Source: Boudabousia tangfeifanii (GTDB lineage Bacteria; Actinomycetota; Actinomycetes; Actinomycetales; Actinomycetaceae). Taken from it: 64,000 bases of DNA. Below the pieces are notes generated by a model. It was not told the origin of the DNA. It was given only the letters and a program-made list of their open reading frames with translations, and ran no database searches. Within the stretch, counting starts at the first letter, position 1. Each line of letters opens with the position of its first letter. Of this stretch, positions 9,646 through 18,356 are shown in pieces. The stretch lies in the NCBI RefSeq assembly GCF_001856685.1, contig NZ_CP017812.1, positions 1,364,001 through 1,428,000 of the forward strand, read 5' to 3'. A program made the translations under genes and the position numbers.

Positions 9646-10038
9646 TTATCTTGCGGGTTTACCGCCTACGATTTCTTTAGTGTCAAGATTGATGTAACCA
9701 TAGTCGGCATAAGGCACCATTCCTAGTTCCCGCGCCTTATCTGCCAATTTCGAGGCCGAAGACACCTCGTTAATCTGATCTCGCAAAGCCTGATTCTGCT
9801 CCTTGAGCACTTCCAATTCAGTACGGTACTTGCCCATATTAAGACTGAGCACTGTCTGGTAAGAGTTGATGCCTAGGGCAGCACCAATAGCAGCCACAAT
9901 CAACACCAAGGAAGAGGCAAGTACCAAACGCTGGCGCTTCTTGGGGCGAGGTGATTTTACTACCTCGAGTTTGGCGCGGACCGGTGCGGTGGGCCGAGGA
10001 CGGGCGTACCGTGGGCTTACTTTAGCGGTTGCGTTCAT
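9646..10038 (-). CDS. ftsL: FtsL-like septum-site bitopic membrane protein
   Basis: A 130-residue bitopic protein with a basic cytoplasmic N-terminus rich in Arg, Pro and Lys. One transmembrane helix (about residues 40-60) is followed by an extracytoplasmic coiled-coil stretch (about 70-100, with LEVLKEQNQALRDQINEV) and a short tail. This is the FtsL/DivIC layout. Identification rests mainly on position: it starts in an ATGA overlap with rsmH and precedes ftsI by about 20 bases. Its known role is to link FtsQ/FtsB with the FtsW-FtsI synthase. Sequence conservation of FtsL is low, so the symbol rests on context. Confidence 0.85.
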   Translation of the reverse strand: MNATAKVSPRYARPRPTAPVRAKLEVVKSPRPKKRQRLVLASSLVLIVAAIGAALGINSYQTVLSLNMGKYRTELEVLKEQNQALRDQINEVSSASKLADKARELGMVPYADYGYINLDTKEIVGGKPAR

Positions 10039-11024
10039 GCTTGCATCCTTTGTTTATCATCAACTTTGACGTCGCGGATTTTTTCGCAGGCTCGTAGGCG
10101 AACCGGCGCAGATCTGGGGTTATCAGCAATTTCGGCCTCGGTGGCTCGACGAGCCCCCTTGGTCACTAGCTGTAAATAGGGTTTGGCGCTTTCGGGAACT
10201 ACCGGCAAATCCGGAGGCGCCTGCGTAGTCGCACCAGCGGCAAAAGAACGTTTAACTAGGCGGTCTTCGAGGGATTGGTAGGACTCGACTACTAGTCGTC
10301 CCCCCAGACGCAATGAATTGATGGCTCGAGGTAAGGCTAGGCGGAGGATTCCAAGTTCATCATTTACCGCGATGCGAATAGCCTGGAACGTACGCTTGGC
10401 CGGGTTACCACCGGTACGCATGGCCGCTGCAGGCAACGAATCACGGACAATTGCTACTAGTTCACTGGTGCGAGTTAATGGTTTTTCAGCACGTGCTTTT
10501 ACAATGTTTTTCGCAATGCGACCGGCGAATTTTTCTTCGCCGTAAAGATGGAGTACGCGACGTAACTCCGCTTCGTCAGCAGTGTTCAAAAATGTGCCGG
10601 CATCAGTTTGTGCTTGCTGATCCATTCGCATATCAAGTGCCGCATCTCGAGCATAGGAGAATCCTCGGTCAACTTCATCTAGTTGCAAGGAGGAAACTCC
10701 AAGGTCCATCAAGATTCCGTCAACCATGCCGCCGACCGTGGCTGCGACCTCGCCCACCTGATCGTAGGTGGTGTGGAATGCCTGAAAACGATCACCGAAT
10801 CGAGACAATCGTTTGGACGCCAAAGCAATCGCTTCTTGATCTCGGTCGATACCCAAAACAGTGAGAGTTTCAAAGCGCTCGAGCATGGCTTCGGTGTGCC
10901 CGCCCATCCCTAGGGTGCAATCGATAACTACTGGCTTTGCCACTTGGAGGGCAGGAGCTAACAAATCTAGACAAGCATCACGCAAGACTGGTTGGTGCGC
11001 GCCAGCTGGGTCGATTTCTCGCAT
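10035..11024 (-). CDS. rsmH: RsmH (MraW), 16S rRNA N4-methylcytidine-1402 methyltransferase
   Basis: An S-adenosylmethionine-dependent methyltransferase acting on C1402 of 16S rRNA in the decoding centre. The N-terminal HQPVLRDACLDLL and the motif DCTLGMGGHTEAML are typical, followed by DGILMDLGVSSLQLD and an FSYARDAALDMRMD segment. The C-terminus RSAPVRLRACEKI is also characteristic. Length (329) is normal. The ATG at 11024 follows GGAGGGAAC. The 3' end overlaps the ftsL start by 4 bases. It is the second gene of the dcw operon, 119 bases after mraZ. Confidence 0.97.
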   Translation of the reverse strand: MREIDPAGAHQPVLRDACLDLLAPALQVAKPVVIDCTLGMGGHTEAMLERFETLTVLGIDRDQEAIALASKRLSRFGDRFQAFHTTYDQVGEVAATVGGMVDGILMDLGVSSLQLDEVDRGFSYARDAALDMRMDQQAQTDAGTFLNTADEAELRRVLHLYGEEKFAGRIAKNIVKARAEKPLTRTSELVAIVRDSLPAAAMRTGGNPAKRTFQAIRIAVNDELGILRLALPRAINSLRLGGRLVVESYQSLEDRLVKRSFAAGATTQAPPDLPVVPESAKPYLQLVTKGARRATEAEIADNPRSAPVRLRACEKIRDVKVDDKQRMQA

Positions 11025-11143
11025 GTTCCCTCCTTTTGTTTATCGTTTGTTTTTGTTTATTGACAATCTCGCCAGAGCCACAGCTGGCGTTCTGGGAACG
11101 GGGAAGTTTCTCAGAACTACAAGCTGTAGATCTCACGTGATTG

Positions 11144-11584
11144 TCAGAACAGACCCGGCACGATTTCCTCACCTGTGTTGGAGAAGGTTTCTTCCGCATC
11201 AGGTAGGTAGTTGTGCCAAGCTTGGGCATCCCAGATTTCTACTCGAGAGCCAGTGCCGATTACCACTAAGTCACGCCCTAGGTTGGCGTAGTCGCGCAAG
11301 TTAGCAGCAATCGAGATACGTCCTTGTTTATCCGGAGTTTGCACATCTGCACCCGAGAGAATCACACGGGTAAAGTCGCGTGCTTGCTTCGAAGTTAACG
11401 GCGCTTTTCGCAGTTCGGAATACATCCGTTCAAACTCGGGTGCCGAAAACACAAAGATGCATCGTTCCTGGCCTCTAGTCAGAACTAGTTCAGCCCCTAG
11501 TTGGTCACGCAATTTCGCAGGCAAAATGAGGCGACCCTTGTCATCGAGCTTGGGTTCATAAGTTCCCAAAAAAGCTGAGAGCAT
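11144..11584 (-). CDS. mraZ: MraZ, transcriptional regulator of the dcw cluster
   Basis: A DNA-binding regulator with two SpoVT/AbrB-like halves. The N-terminal half has [20 protein letters not shown] and the C-terminal half [14 protein letters not shown], the duplicated DxKGR(I/L) motif of MraZ. The frame is open to 11662, but the first 26 residues look unrelated and cross the repeat array at 11621-11650. The ATG at 11584 after GGGGAGGTG gives a normal 146-residue MraZ. It heads the dcw operon and probably represses its own promoter. Confidence 0.96.
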   Translation of the reverse strand: MLSAFLGTYEPKLDDKGRLILPAKLRDQLGAELVLTRGQERCIFVFSAPEFERMYSELRKAPLTSKQARDFTRVILSGADVQTPDKQGRISIAANLRDYANLGRDLVVIGTGSRVEIWDAQAWHNYLPDAEETFSNTGEEIVPGLF

Positions 11585-11620
11585 GGGCACCTCCCCAGCA
11601 AAATCATGTTTCCAACCAGA

Positions 11621-11650
11621 CATCCACCACTTTACTCCATTTCCCACCAC
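11621..11650 (-). promoter_or_regulatory. Candidate MraZ operator: three direct repeats with 10-bp period
   Basis: Read on the minus strand, three consecutive 10-mers follow one another: GTGGTGGGAA, ATGGAGTAAA and GTGGTGGATG. The last ends 36 bases before the mraZ ATG. In E. coli, MraZ binds direct TGGGN repeats separated by 5 bases, the same 10-bp period, so self-regulation is inferred. The repeats and period are seen directly; binding is not shown. Confidence 0.7.
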
Positions 11651-11720
11651 ATGTCTTTGCAAAACGAGCTATTTTTCGAAATTAATTTTTAAGAATCATT
11701 GAAATACCAACACTTATTTA

Positions 11721-11760
11721 AGGTGGAGGAAAGTGGAGGGAATTTCTCACTTTTTCTCAC
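11721..11760. repeat. Second 10-bp periodic repeat array upstream of mraZ
   Basis: The plus strand reads AGGTGGAGGA then AAGTGGAGGG, and the next 20 bases on the minus strand read GTGAGAAAAA then GTGAGAAATT. These are two pairs of 10-bp direct repeats facing each other. A single further AAGTGGAGGG copy lies at 11823-11832. The similarity to the GTGG(A/T)G units at 11621-11650 suggests additional regulator binding. The role is unproven. Confidence 0.5.
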
Positions 11761-11796
11761 CCTAAATATTTCGATCAAAGAAAAATGACAAAGAAA

Positions 11797-11820
11797 ATCC
11801 CCCGACCGTAGTCGAGGGAG
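11797..11820 (-). terminator. Candidate rho-independent terminator after the DUF3040 gene
   Basis: On the minus strand CTCCCTCGAC, loop TACG, then GTCGGGGGA forms a stem of about eight pairs with one mismatch, followed by TTTTCTTTGTCATTTTT. It lies about 30 bases after the DUF3040 stop and separates that gene from the mraZ promoter. Confidence 0.6.
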
Positions 11821-11851
11821 AAAAGTGGAGGGTAAAGAAAGCTAGTTGGCC

Positions 11852-12262
11852 TTAGGCTTGTTGCTGGCCTCGCTGACGAAACTTTTCTTGTTGCTTGGCT
11901 TTAAAACTACCTGTCTTTGCAGGTTTGTCAGTTTTCTTATGCTCAGATTGGAAGGGATTAGATAGCGCGTAGTAAACACCGGCCACCATAAAACCAATGC
12001 CGACTAGACCAACGATAATGCCCGAGAGTTGATAGCCGAGAGTAACGCCTACCAAAAGCAAGACAATCCCTAGGAGAGCTCCCAGTGACCCCCAAAGAAT
12101 CCGGCGAGAATCAAGTGCTTTTTTCTTTGGTTCTGAAGTTGGTTTTGACTCATTACCAGTCGTCTGACGAAGAGGTTCAGTGACATCGGCAATCCCAAGT
12201 TCAGCTTCCAAGCTAGAAGCCATCTGATCCCAGATTTGCTGTTCATGTTCCGATAGGCCCAA
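11852..12262 (-). CDS. DUF3040 membrane protein
   Basis: A small protein widespread in Actinobacteria and usually found beside mraZ; its function is unknown. The N-terminal LSEHEQQIWDQMASSLEAE matches the DUF3040 signature. A Lys-rich linker is followed by two hydrophobic segments (about residues 58-78 and 82-102) and a basic, Gln-rich tail. The frame opens with an ATG at 12274 lacking a ribosome binding site. The TTG at 12262 is preceded by GGAG at 6 bases and gives MGLSEHEQ, close to the usual MPLSEHEQ start, so it is preferred (136 residues). Confidence 0.85.
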   Translation of the reverse strand: MGLSEHEQQIWDQMASSLEAELGIADVTEPLRQTTGNESKPTSEPKKKALDSRRILWGSLGALLGIVLLLVGVTLGYQLSGIIVGLVGIGFMVAGVYYALSNPFQSEHKKTDKPAKTGSFKAKQQEKFRQRGQQQA

Positions 12263-12362
12263 AAGACTCTCCATTTCGTCAAGCGTTTGTCCCTTAGTTT
12301 CTCATATCCAGCTATCTATGTCACCCCTACTACCCAAGTTCACAAACTAAAGGAGGTTCAGT

Positions 12363-13583
12363 TTAGTTAGCATCATTTCGCCGTAGTAAGCTGGCAGGAG
12401 CCAGGGCGCTACTGCCAAACTTGTTCTGAACCTGATCTAAGGCAGCTTCGGCGGCGGCTTGGCGCCCGTCCTCGTCAAGACGTAATTGGATCCCCTCGGA
12501 CTGATGACGCAAAGAATCGGCTCGCACCCCAACTAGACGAATTCCTCCAGCAGGTAGTGGCCGAGGGATCAGCCCTACTATCGCTTGGTAAATATCGTGG
12601 GCTAAGGCCGAGGGCGGATCTAGCCTGACTGATCTAGTTACGGTCTTAAAGTCAGCAGTCCTTAGTTTCAAGCTGGCTCCCCCAGCCACTAGCTCTTGAC
12701 GCCGCAGACGCCTGGCCACCTCGTGCGACTGCGCCAAGATCTGTTGCTGCAAAGCGGACACATCACGCAGATTAGTTTCGAAGGTGTGCTCTTTACTAAT
12801 GGATTTTTCTGCCGCCGAGCCTTCCACCCCACGGGGGTCGATTCCCCAAGCTAATTGATGCAAATGTTGACCGGCGGCATTTCCTACCCAGGAAATAAGT
12901 GTCGGTAGAGGCACTTCGGCAAGTTCAGCAACCTCGGTTACCCCGTGGCTAGCTAGTTTTTTCGCGGTAGCGGGACCGACTCCCCACAGAGCTCCCACTG
13001 AAAGGCAATGCAGAAACGGCACCGTTTGAGCTTTTGGAATTAATAACAACCCATTTGGTTTAGCATGGGCGGAGGCGATTTTAGCAACGAACTTAATTGC
13101 ACTAATGCCAATCGAGGCCGGCAAATGCAGCTCTTTAGCCAACGCCTCTTTAATTTGAGCCGCAATCTGGGGAGCACTACCCAACCTCCGGCGGGCACCT
13201 TTAATATCAAGAAAAGCTTCATCAACGCTAACTGGTTCAACTTGGGCCGTAAAACGATCGAAGATCGCCATCACCTGTTTTGAAACTTGCCGGTAATAAT
13301 CAATCCGAGGTGGACAAACAATTACCTGGGGACATTTTTGAAGTGCTTGTGCAGCCGGCATAGCCGAATGAATCCCAAATGCCCGAGCCGGATAATTGGC
13401 TGCAGCCACTACCGAACGACGCCCGCTACCTGCCACAATCAAGGGGCGATTTTGATATTGAGGTTGTTCTCGCATCTCCACCGCAGCAAAGAAACAGTCC
13501 ATATCTACATGCAGTAAATTGCAATCAGTGTCATCGCTCCCCCAGTCCCGCTTAGCTTGCAAGCTACGAGACTTGTTTGACAT
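12363..13583 (-). CDS. dinB: DinB, DNA polymerase IV (Y family)
   Basis: A translesion DNA polymerase. Catalytic-site motifs are LLHVDMDCFFAAVE (about residues 23-36) and VSVDEAFLDI (about 115-124). A helix-hairpin-helix segment, GVGPATAKKLASHGV, and a little-finger domain follow. Length is normal (406 residues). The frame opens with GTG at 13589, but AGGGAGG abuts that codon and is correctly spaced for the ATG at 13583. No LexA box was found in the 114 bases shared with the divergent gene, so SOS control is not evident. No clear clamp-binding peptide is visible at the C-terminus. Confidence 0.95.
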   Translation of the reverse strand: MSNKSRSLQAKRDWGSDDTDCNLLHVDMDCFFAAVEMREQPQYQNRPLIVAGSGRRSVVAAANYPARAFGIHSAMPAAQALQKCPQVIVCPPRIDYYRQVSKQVMAIFDRFTAQVEPVSVDEAFLDIKGARRRLGSAPQIAAQIKEALAKELHLPASIGISAIKFVAKIASAHAKPNGLLLIPKAQTVPFLHCLSVGALWGVGPATAKKLASHGVTEVAELAEVPLPTLISWVGNAAGQHLHQLAWGIDPRGVEGSAAEKSISKEHTFETNLRDVSALQQQILAQSHEVARRLRRQELVAGGASLKLRTADFKTVTRSVRLDPPSALAHDIYQAIVGLIPRPLPAGGIRLVGVRADSLRHQSEGIQLRLDEDGRQAAAEAALDQVQNKFGSSALAPASLLRRNDAN

Positions 13584-13697
13584 AGACACCTCCCTGGGAC
13601 TGAAAAGTTACTCCTAGTAAGAACTGTTAGAAATTATACCTTTTGATTCCTTTCCCCTACTTTTCTGCCTGCGCCCATTTCAGCTAGAGTTATCAAT

Positions 13698-14492
13698 ATG
13701 GCTAAAACAGCAGGAATGATTCGTTGGCATGAACTACCGGCAGAAGAAATAGAGATTTCAACCGGCACAGTCAGACTCGAAAAAGTCGATCAACAAATTT
13801 TGGTTTACGTCAATGGAGTGGAATCCTCCAGCCTGCATATTAGCGATCCGACCATTCTTGACTTCGAGTACATGCAATATGCCGACGCAGTTTTTTCTGC
13901 CGCCTTTAAACCAGACCAATCACTAGAAGTTTTGCATCTTGGCGGAGCTGGTTGCGCCCTAGCGCGAGCTTGGGCACATACTCATCCAAAGTCACAGCAT
14001 CGAGTGGTAGAAATTGATGAAAAGCTGACCCAACTGGTCCGTCAGTGGTTCGACCTGCCAAAAGCCCCACAACTAAAGATTAGAGCCGGGGATGCCGCCG
14101 AAGTAATTCCTACCTTAAAAGATCAAAGTTTTGATGTCATTGTCAGAGATGCTTTCAGTTTCGACACCACCCCCGCATCCCTCACCGATCAGCAGGCCGT
14201 TGCCCACTATGCGCGCATCCTTAACGATCTGGGGATTCTCATTGTAAATTGTGCGTCACGACCAGGAACTTTAGGGGCCCAAACCGAGTATCAACGACTG
14301 TCTAGGTATTTTCCCGAGGTACTGGCGATCGCCCCGAACTCGGTTGCTCGGGGAAATCGACGCGGCAATATCATCTTTGTCGGAGCTAAAGTGCCCTTAC
14401 CACGAGAAGAAATTGCCACCAGCTTACGCAAACTACCGCTTCCGGTAGATATTATCGGGCGAAAAATCACCGATAAATGGCTCCGGAGCTAG
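13698..14492 (+). CDS. Spermidine synthase-like (spermine/spermidine synthase fold) protein
   Basis: A 264-residue Rossmann-fold protein of the polyamine synthase/methyltransferase superfamily. It has the nucleotide-binding segment VLHLGGAGCALARAWA (about residues 77-92), an acidic HRVVEIDEKL strand end and a DVIVRDAFSF motif. Actinobacteria carry many such SpeE-like proteins without demonstrated polyamine activity, and the canonical SpeE substrate motifs are not obvious here. A methyltransferase-like function is therefore equally possible. It diverges from dinB and overlaps the PAC2 gene tail to tail by 4 bases. Confidence 0.8.
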   Translation: MAKTAGMIRWHELPAEEIEISTGTVRLEKVDQQILVYVNGVESSSLHISDPTILDFEYMQYADAVFSAAFKPDQSLEVLHLGGAGCALARAWAHTHPKSQHRVVEIDEKLTQLVRQWFDLPKAPQLKIRAGDAAEVIPTLKDQSFDVIVRDAFSFDTTPASLTDQQAVAHYARILNDLGILIVNCASRPGTLGAQTEYQRLSRYFPEVLAIAPNSVARGNRRGNIIFVGAKVPLPREEIATSLRKLPLPVDIIGRKITDKWLRS

Positions 14493-15931
14493 TTTTCGTC
14501 GCCCTCGGTTTTCTTAGAGTCAGTCGCCGAAGAATCCTCTAGAGAACCAGCATCAGATTGAGCGTCGTTCGACTCACGATCCTTGGCAGTGCCTGACTCG
14601 GTTGCTCGCTCACTAGCAGCATCTATGTTTTGCGAGTTCTTATCACTAGAGTTATCTAGTTTTGAATCCTCAGATTTCGCCTGGGCAACAACTTCACTAG
14701 CAGTTTCATCATCGGCAACCACTTCGATTATCCGAGGCGGATTTACCTTGGGTTGTTCATTGGCTGACTCGGTAGGAATAGAAGCAGCGGGATTTTCCAA
14801 TTCAAACTTTTCTGCAATAGCCCGAGGCGAAGTCTGGCTATCGGCTTCCAAGGTGGAAGGATTATCCAAACGCTCCTGATTATTCAAGGTCGATGGATTA
14901 GTAATTTTGCCCCCAAGACGATGCCTTTGAGCATTTTCCTTAGCTTTGCGTGCCGCTTGTCGCCGAGCGCGTGCTCGTAACCGTCGAGGTCCCAAAGGTT
15001 CTTGCGGATCGGCCTGCTCTTCGCGACGCTGACGCTGTTCATGAGAAGCAAAGAAATTCTCTAAGCTGCGATCAATTTCTTCTTCTGTCGGAATCGTTAG
15101 TGGCGCGCTTTGTTCTACCAGTTTGAGGTTCTCTGGGAGTTCGTCCTCGTTATTATCGAACCTATCTTCCAAAGAACGAACCAAATCCTGCATCTCTGGA
15201 TTCGCTTCTAGTGCTTCAGAAATATCATCCTTCATGACATAGGAAGCTGCAGTCAGATCCCCTACTGGGAGCGACAAATTGGCCATTTCTTTCAGACCTT
15301 GTAATAGATGTGCAGCGCCTGGGTAATAGTCTGATTCAACTAGGTAATAAGGCACTGAAACTAGAATGCCGCGCGCATCAAGGCCGCCTTGTGCCATCCG
15401 TCCTTGAAGGAAAAGAGATAACGAGGACGGGAAAGAAGAGATTCCCTCCACCTCGTGACCGGGGACTACCCCTTGCAAGTCTGTGTCAATCTGTTGGACC
15501 AACATAGGACGAGTGTGCGGCAAGGTGGAAGGCACTGAAAGCAATGAAATTGCTTGCTTAACTCCCGCCTTCTTAGCCAAAGCAATAACCGCCTCGCTCA
15601 CCGCTTCCCAACGAAAATCAGGTTCTGGACCATGAAGCAACAAAAACTGCCGACCATCCAGATCGGTGGCCAAATCAAGCACCAAAGAACGAGTGTCAAT
15701 TTCCCGCAGAGTTTTACCTTGGATCACTGCTTGTGGACGAGAGGCCCGATAGTCAGTTAACTCATCTCGATTAAAAGTAGCAACCCGCCCGATAATGGTA
15801 GCGCTACGCATCTGATGAACCGCTAACGAGCAGGCATTACCGGCATCCATCGCACCGTGAGTATGGTGCAGCAAAACATCAGCTTTAGCGTCCTTTTGAG
15901 AACCATAAGCGAATAGTTGACTTAGTTCCAT
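14489..15931 (-). CDS. PAC2 family protein with long charged C-terminal tail
   Basis: Residues 1 to about 260 match the PAC2 (DUF75) family found in Actinobacteria and in proteasome assembly chaperones of other organisms. Segments such as GAMDAGNACSLAVHQM, LLHGPEPDFRWEAV and a conserved Glu-Gly-(I/V) region are present. From about residue 300 the protein becomes a basic block (RRLRARARRQAARKAKEN) and then a Ser/Asp/Glu-rich, probably disordered tail with two NPSTL copies. Its biochemical function is unknown. The ATG follows GAGAGGAGGGG. No proteasome genes are in view. Confidence 0.85.
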   Translation of the reverse strand: MELSQLFAYGSQKDAKADVLLHHTHGAMDAGNACSLAVHQMRSATIIGRVATFNRDELTDYRASRPQAVIQGKTLREIDTRSLVLDLATDLDGRQFLLLHGPEPDFRWEAVSEAVIALAKKAGVKQAISLLSVPSTLPHTRPMLVQQIDTDLQGVVPGHEVEGISSFPSSLSLFLQGRMAQGGLDARGILVSVPYYLVESDYYPGAAHLLQGLKEMANLSLPVGDLTAASYVMKDDISEALEANPEMQDLVRSLEDRFDNNEDELPENLKLVEQSAPLTIPTEEEIDRSLENFFASHEQRQRREEQADPQEPLGPRRLRARARRQAARKAKENAQRHRLGGKITNPSTLNNQERLDNPSTLEADSQTSPRAIAEKFELENPAASIPTESANEQPKVNPPRIIEVVADDETASEVVAQAKSEDSKLDNSSDKNSQNIDAASERATESGTAKDRESNDAQSDAGSLEDSSATDSKKTEGDEN

Positions 15932-16025
15932 GCTGCCCCTCCTCTCTGCGAAAGTCTTTTAAGCAATCCATTATCGGATATTTTCAGCTTCCTTGCCAGA
16001 TTGGACCGCCGTGTCAAAAACAATT

Positions 16026-16054
16026 CGCCTTTAGCGTGCTAGTAAACAAAGGCG
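16026..16054. promoter_or_regulatory. Inverted repeat in the divergent PAC2 / HelD promoter region
   Basis: CGCCTTT (16026-16032) and AAAGGCG (16048-16054) form 7-bp arms separated by 15 bases in the 175-base region between divergent genes. It could be an operator or a weak hairpin. No rifamycin-associated promoter element was recognised here. Confidence 0.3.
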
Positions 16055-16106
16055 CACCTAATCAGGGAAAATAGATTGTCCATTTTTTATCACATGTGGA
16101 GTAACT

Positions 16107-18356
16107 GTGACTTCCAATCAGAGCACTGACCAAGCCACCCACACAATCGCCGAAGAACAAAAAGCGGTTGACCGTGCCTACCAGGTGCTGGTTGCTACCC
16201 GAAAGCTCTATCGTCGTCGGCAAGCAGAAATCGCTGCTGCTGGGGCGTACGGAACGCATCAAGCTCGTTCCGAACGTGACGCCATTGCTAACCATTTCGG
16301 GGATGAAGCGGCCCGGCTCGAACAAGTCGAAGACCGGCTAGTTTTTGGCCGGCTACACTACAACGACGGAACCGATCGTTACATCGGACGAGTTGGCCTA
16401 CAAGACGAACACAATCAAAGAGTGTTAATGGACTGGCGAGCCCCTGCAGCCGCCGCTTTCTATCAAGCCACCGCCTTACACCCGCAAGGAGTCCAATGGC
16501 GCAGGCACCTGAGTACCCGACTGCGCAAAGTAATTGCAGTCGAGGACGAACTGTTAACCGCCAACGGTTCAAAAACTACCAACTTGCAGGGAGAAGGTGC
16601 CCTCTTAGCGGCTATGACCGCCGCTCGTTCAGACCATATGCGCGACATCGTCGCCACGATTCAAGCCGAACAAGACAAAGTAATTCGCGCCAGTTCCGAG
16701 GGCGTTCTTGTGGTCCAAGGTGGTCCTGGTACCGGCAAAACGGCGGTGGCATTGCACCGTGCAGCCTACTTGCTTTATGCCGAACATAAACGATTGCAAA
16801 AATCGGGAGTGCTCTTACTCGGCCCATCACAAACCTTTTTGCGTTATATCGAAAAGGTACTTCCCTCTTTAGGTGAAACTGGTGTAGTGGCCCGAACTCC
16901 GGCTACGCTCCTACCAGGTATCAAGGTAACGGCCACCGACGAACTAGCGGTAGCTAAACTCAAGGGCCAGATTCGCTGGCAGGATTTCATTGCACGGGCG
17001 ATTCGCGCCCTCGTTCGTCCCCTGCCCAAAACCTATACTTGGCGTTTGGGGAACTATCAAGCAAAACTTACCCCGCAAATGGTCCAAGAGGCACAAAAAG
17101 AAGCTCGCAGTACCGGCGAACCTCATAACCAAGCTTGGCAAACCTACGCCCAAAGCGTTATGGACCAAATGTGGGAAGAAATGCGCCAAGCAGATGATGG
17201 TGCGGAAGAAAAACAATGGGTGTTAAACGACCTACGAGCAAACCTAGAAATCAGACGAGTAATCAATCTTTGCTGGTTGCCATGCACTAACACATCTCTT
17301 ATTTCTAGGCTCTTTGCCGACCAAAAACGTTTAAGTCACGCGGCCCATACTCTCAAACCAGCCCAGATTGAACAACTCCTGCGGCCATTGCATGCACCAT
17401 GGACCGAGGCCGACATTCCTTTACTAGACGAAGCCGCGCATCTCTTAGGAGAATTACCAAAGCAAAATCAGAAACAAGCTGGAGCTCAGGCGGCTGAACG
17501 TTTAGCCCACGCCGAAAGTGTGCTTTCGGCCGGCTTTGAACTTTCTGGAATCGTCAGTGCCGAAATGTTGGCTTCTCGGCAGCAAGCACAAGAGAGCGAA
17601 AGTAGTGTCGCCATGCAAGCCGGACGTGATCGCGCCTGGACCTATGGTCACATTGTGGTTGACGAAGCCCAAGAACTCTCACCTATGATGTGGCGAGCCC
17701 TTTTGCGTCGCTGCCCTGCCCGCTCTTTCACCATTGTGGGCGACCTCGATCAGCAAAGAATCGATCATGGAGCACGTACCTGGCGCAAGGTGCTCGGCCC
17801 AGCTGCTAAATTCCTGCAACTTGAAGTGGTACTAGAAACTTCGTATCGCACACCGGCCAGTATTCTTAAAGCGGCAGTTGAGGTTTTCGAAGCAACTGGC
17901 CGTGCGCTCGCCTATCCCCTGAAAGCGGTACGCGATCGAAAAGATGCGTTGATCGTTTGCCCGCCAACTTCAAAAGATTCAGCTTTGGAACTGGCGGTTA
18001 CACAGGTTCATGAAGCGCTTGCTGCCCTGCCCAGCCCTGATGCGGGTCGAGTCTGTTTAATCGTGCCTGAAACAGAAATCAATCTGCCACTTTGGACACA
18101 ATTATTGAACGAGGGCGATACTCGTTTACAGATCTGTACCCCGCAGGCTGCCAAGGGATTAGAGTTTGATCAGGTAGTTTTATTTGATCCACACCAGATT
18201 CTGGCTTTGAGTGCCGGTGACTTGTTCGTTGCCATGACTCGTTCGACCCAACAATTGCGGGTGATACAAGTCGGTATCGAATTAGAGGGACTGTCAGCAA
18301 TGACCTATACTTCTCCTAGTGCCGGTGCTAAGGAGGACCAATGGTTAACGAACTAA
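16107..18356 (+). CDS. HelD/HelR-like RNA polymerase-associated UvrD-type ATPase
   Basis: A superfamily 1 helicase-like ATPase of the HelD class, which removes stalled RNA polymerase from DNA; actinobacterial HelR relatives can confer rifamycin tolerance. The N-terminal part is a helical Arg-rich arm (residues 10-70) followed by the conserved DRYIGRVGL and MDWRAP stretch. Walker A GGPGTGKTAVAL lies near residue 205, motif II VVDEAQELSP near 516 and motif III TIVGDLDQQ near 543. A C-terminal UvrD-like block (TPQAAKGLEFDQVV) and the late VAMTRSTQQL motif complete it. It starts with GTG after GTGGAG and overlaps the downstream ligase by 16 bases. Confidence 0.88.
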   Translation: MTSNQSTDQATHTIAEEQKAVDRAYQVLVATRKLYRRRQAEIAAAGAYGTHQARSERDAIANHFGDEAARLEQVEDRLVFGRLHYNDGTDRYIGRVGLQDEHNQRVLMDWRAPAAAAFYQATALHPQGVQWRRHLSTRLRKVIAVEDELLTANGSKTTNLQGEGALLAAMTAARSDHMRDIVATIQAEQDKVIRASSEGVLVVQGGPGTGKTAVALHRAAYLLYAEHKRLQKSGVLLLGPSQTFLRYIEKVLPSLGETGVVARTPATLLPGIKVTATDELAVAKLKGQIRWQDFIARAIRALVRPLPKTYTWRLGNYQAKLTPQMVQEAQKEARSTGEPHNQAWQTYAQSVMDQMWEEMRQADDGAEEKQWVLNDLRANLEIRRVINLCWLPCTNTSLISRLFADQKRLSHAAHTLKPAQIEQLLRPLHAPWTEADIPLLDEAAHLLGELPKQNQKQAGAQAAERLAHAESVLSAGFELSGIVSAEMLASRQQAQESESSVAMQAGRDRAWTYGHIVVDEAQELSPMMWRALLRRCPARSFTIVGDLDQQRIDHGARTWRKVLGPAAKFLQLEVVLETSYRTPASILKAAVEVFEATGRALAYPLKAVRDRKDALIVCPPTSKDSALELAVTQVHEALAALPSPDAGRVCLIVPETEINLPLWTQLLNEGDTRLQICTPQAAKGLEFDQVVLFDPHQILALSAGDLFVAMTRSTQQLRVIQVGIELEGLSAMTYTSPSAGAKEDQWLTN

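Noticed and set aside
10451..10864. 137-codon plus-strand open frame inside rsmH
   Set aside because: It is a shadow of the conserved rsmH frame and its product is low in recognisable structure.
11585..11662. N-terminal extension of mraZ
   Set aside because: It crosses the repeat array, has no ribosome binding site, and the ATG at 11584 has a strong one and gives the standard MraZ start.
13584..13697. Possible LexA box upstream of dinB
   Set aside because: No TCGAAC or GTTCGA-like half sites were found in this divergent region.
15932..16106. Rifamycin-associated promoter element upstream of the HelD-like gene
   Set aside because: The only symmetry seen is a 7-bp inverted repeat with a 15-base gap, which does not match the compact element known from rifamycin-induced genes.
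16288..17216. Several short minus-strand open frames within the HelD-like gene
   Set aside because: They overlap a long, motif-complete plus-strand gene and have arbitrary-looking composition without ribosome binding sites.
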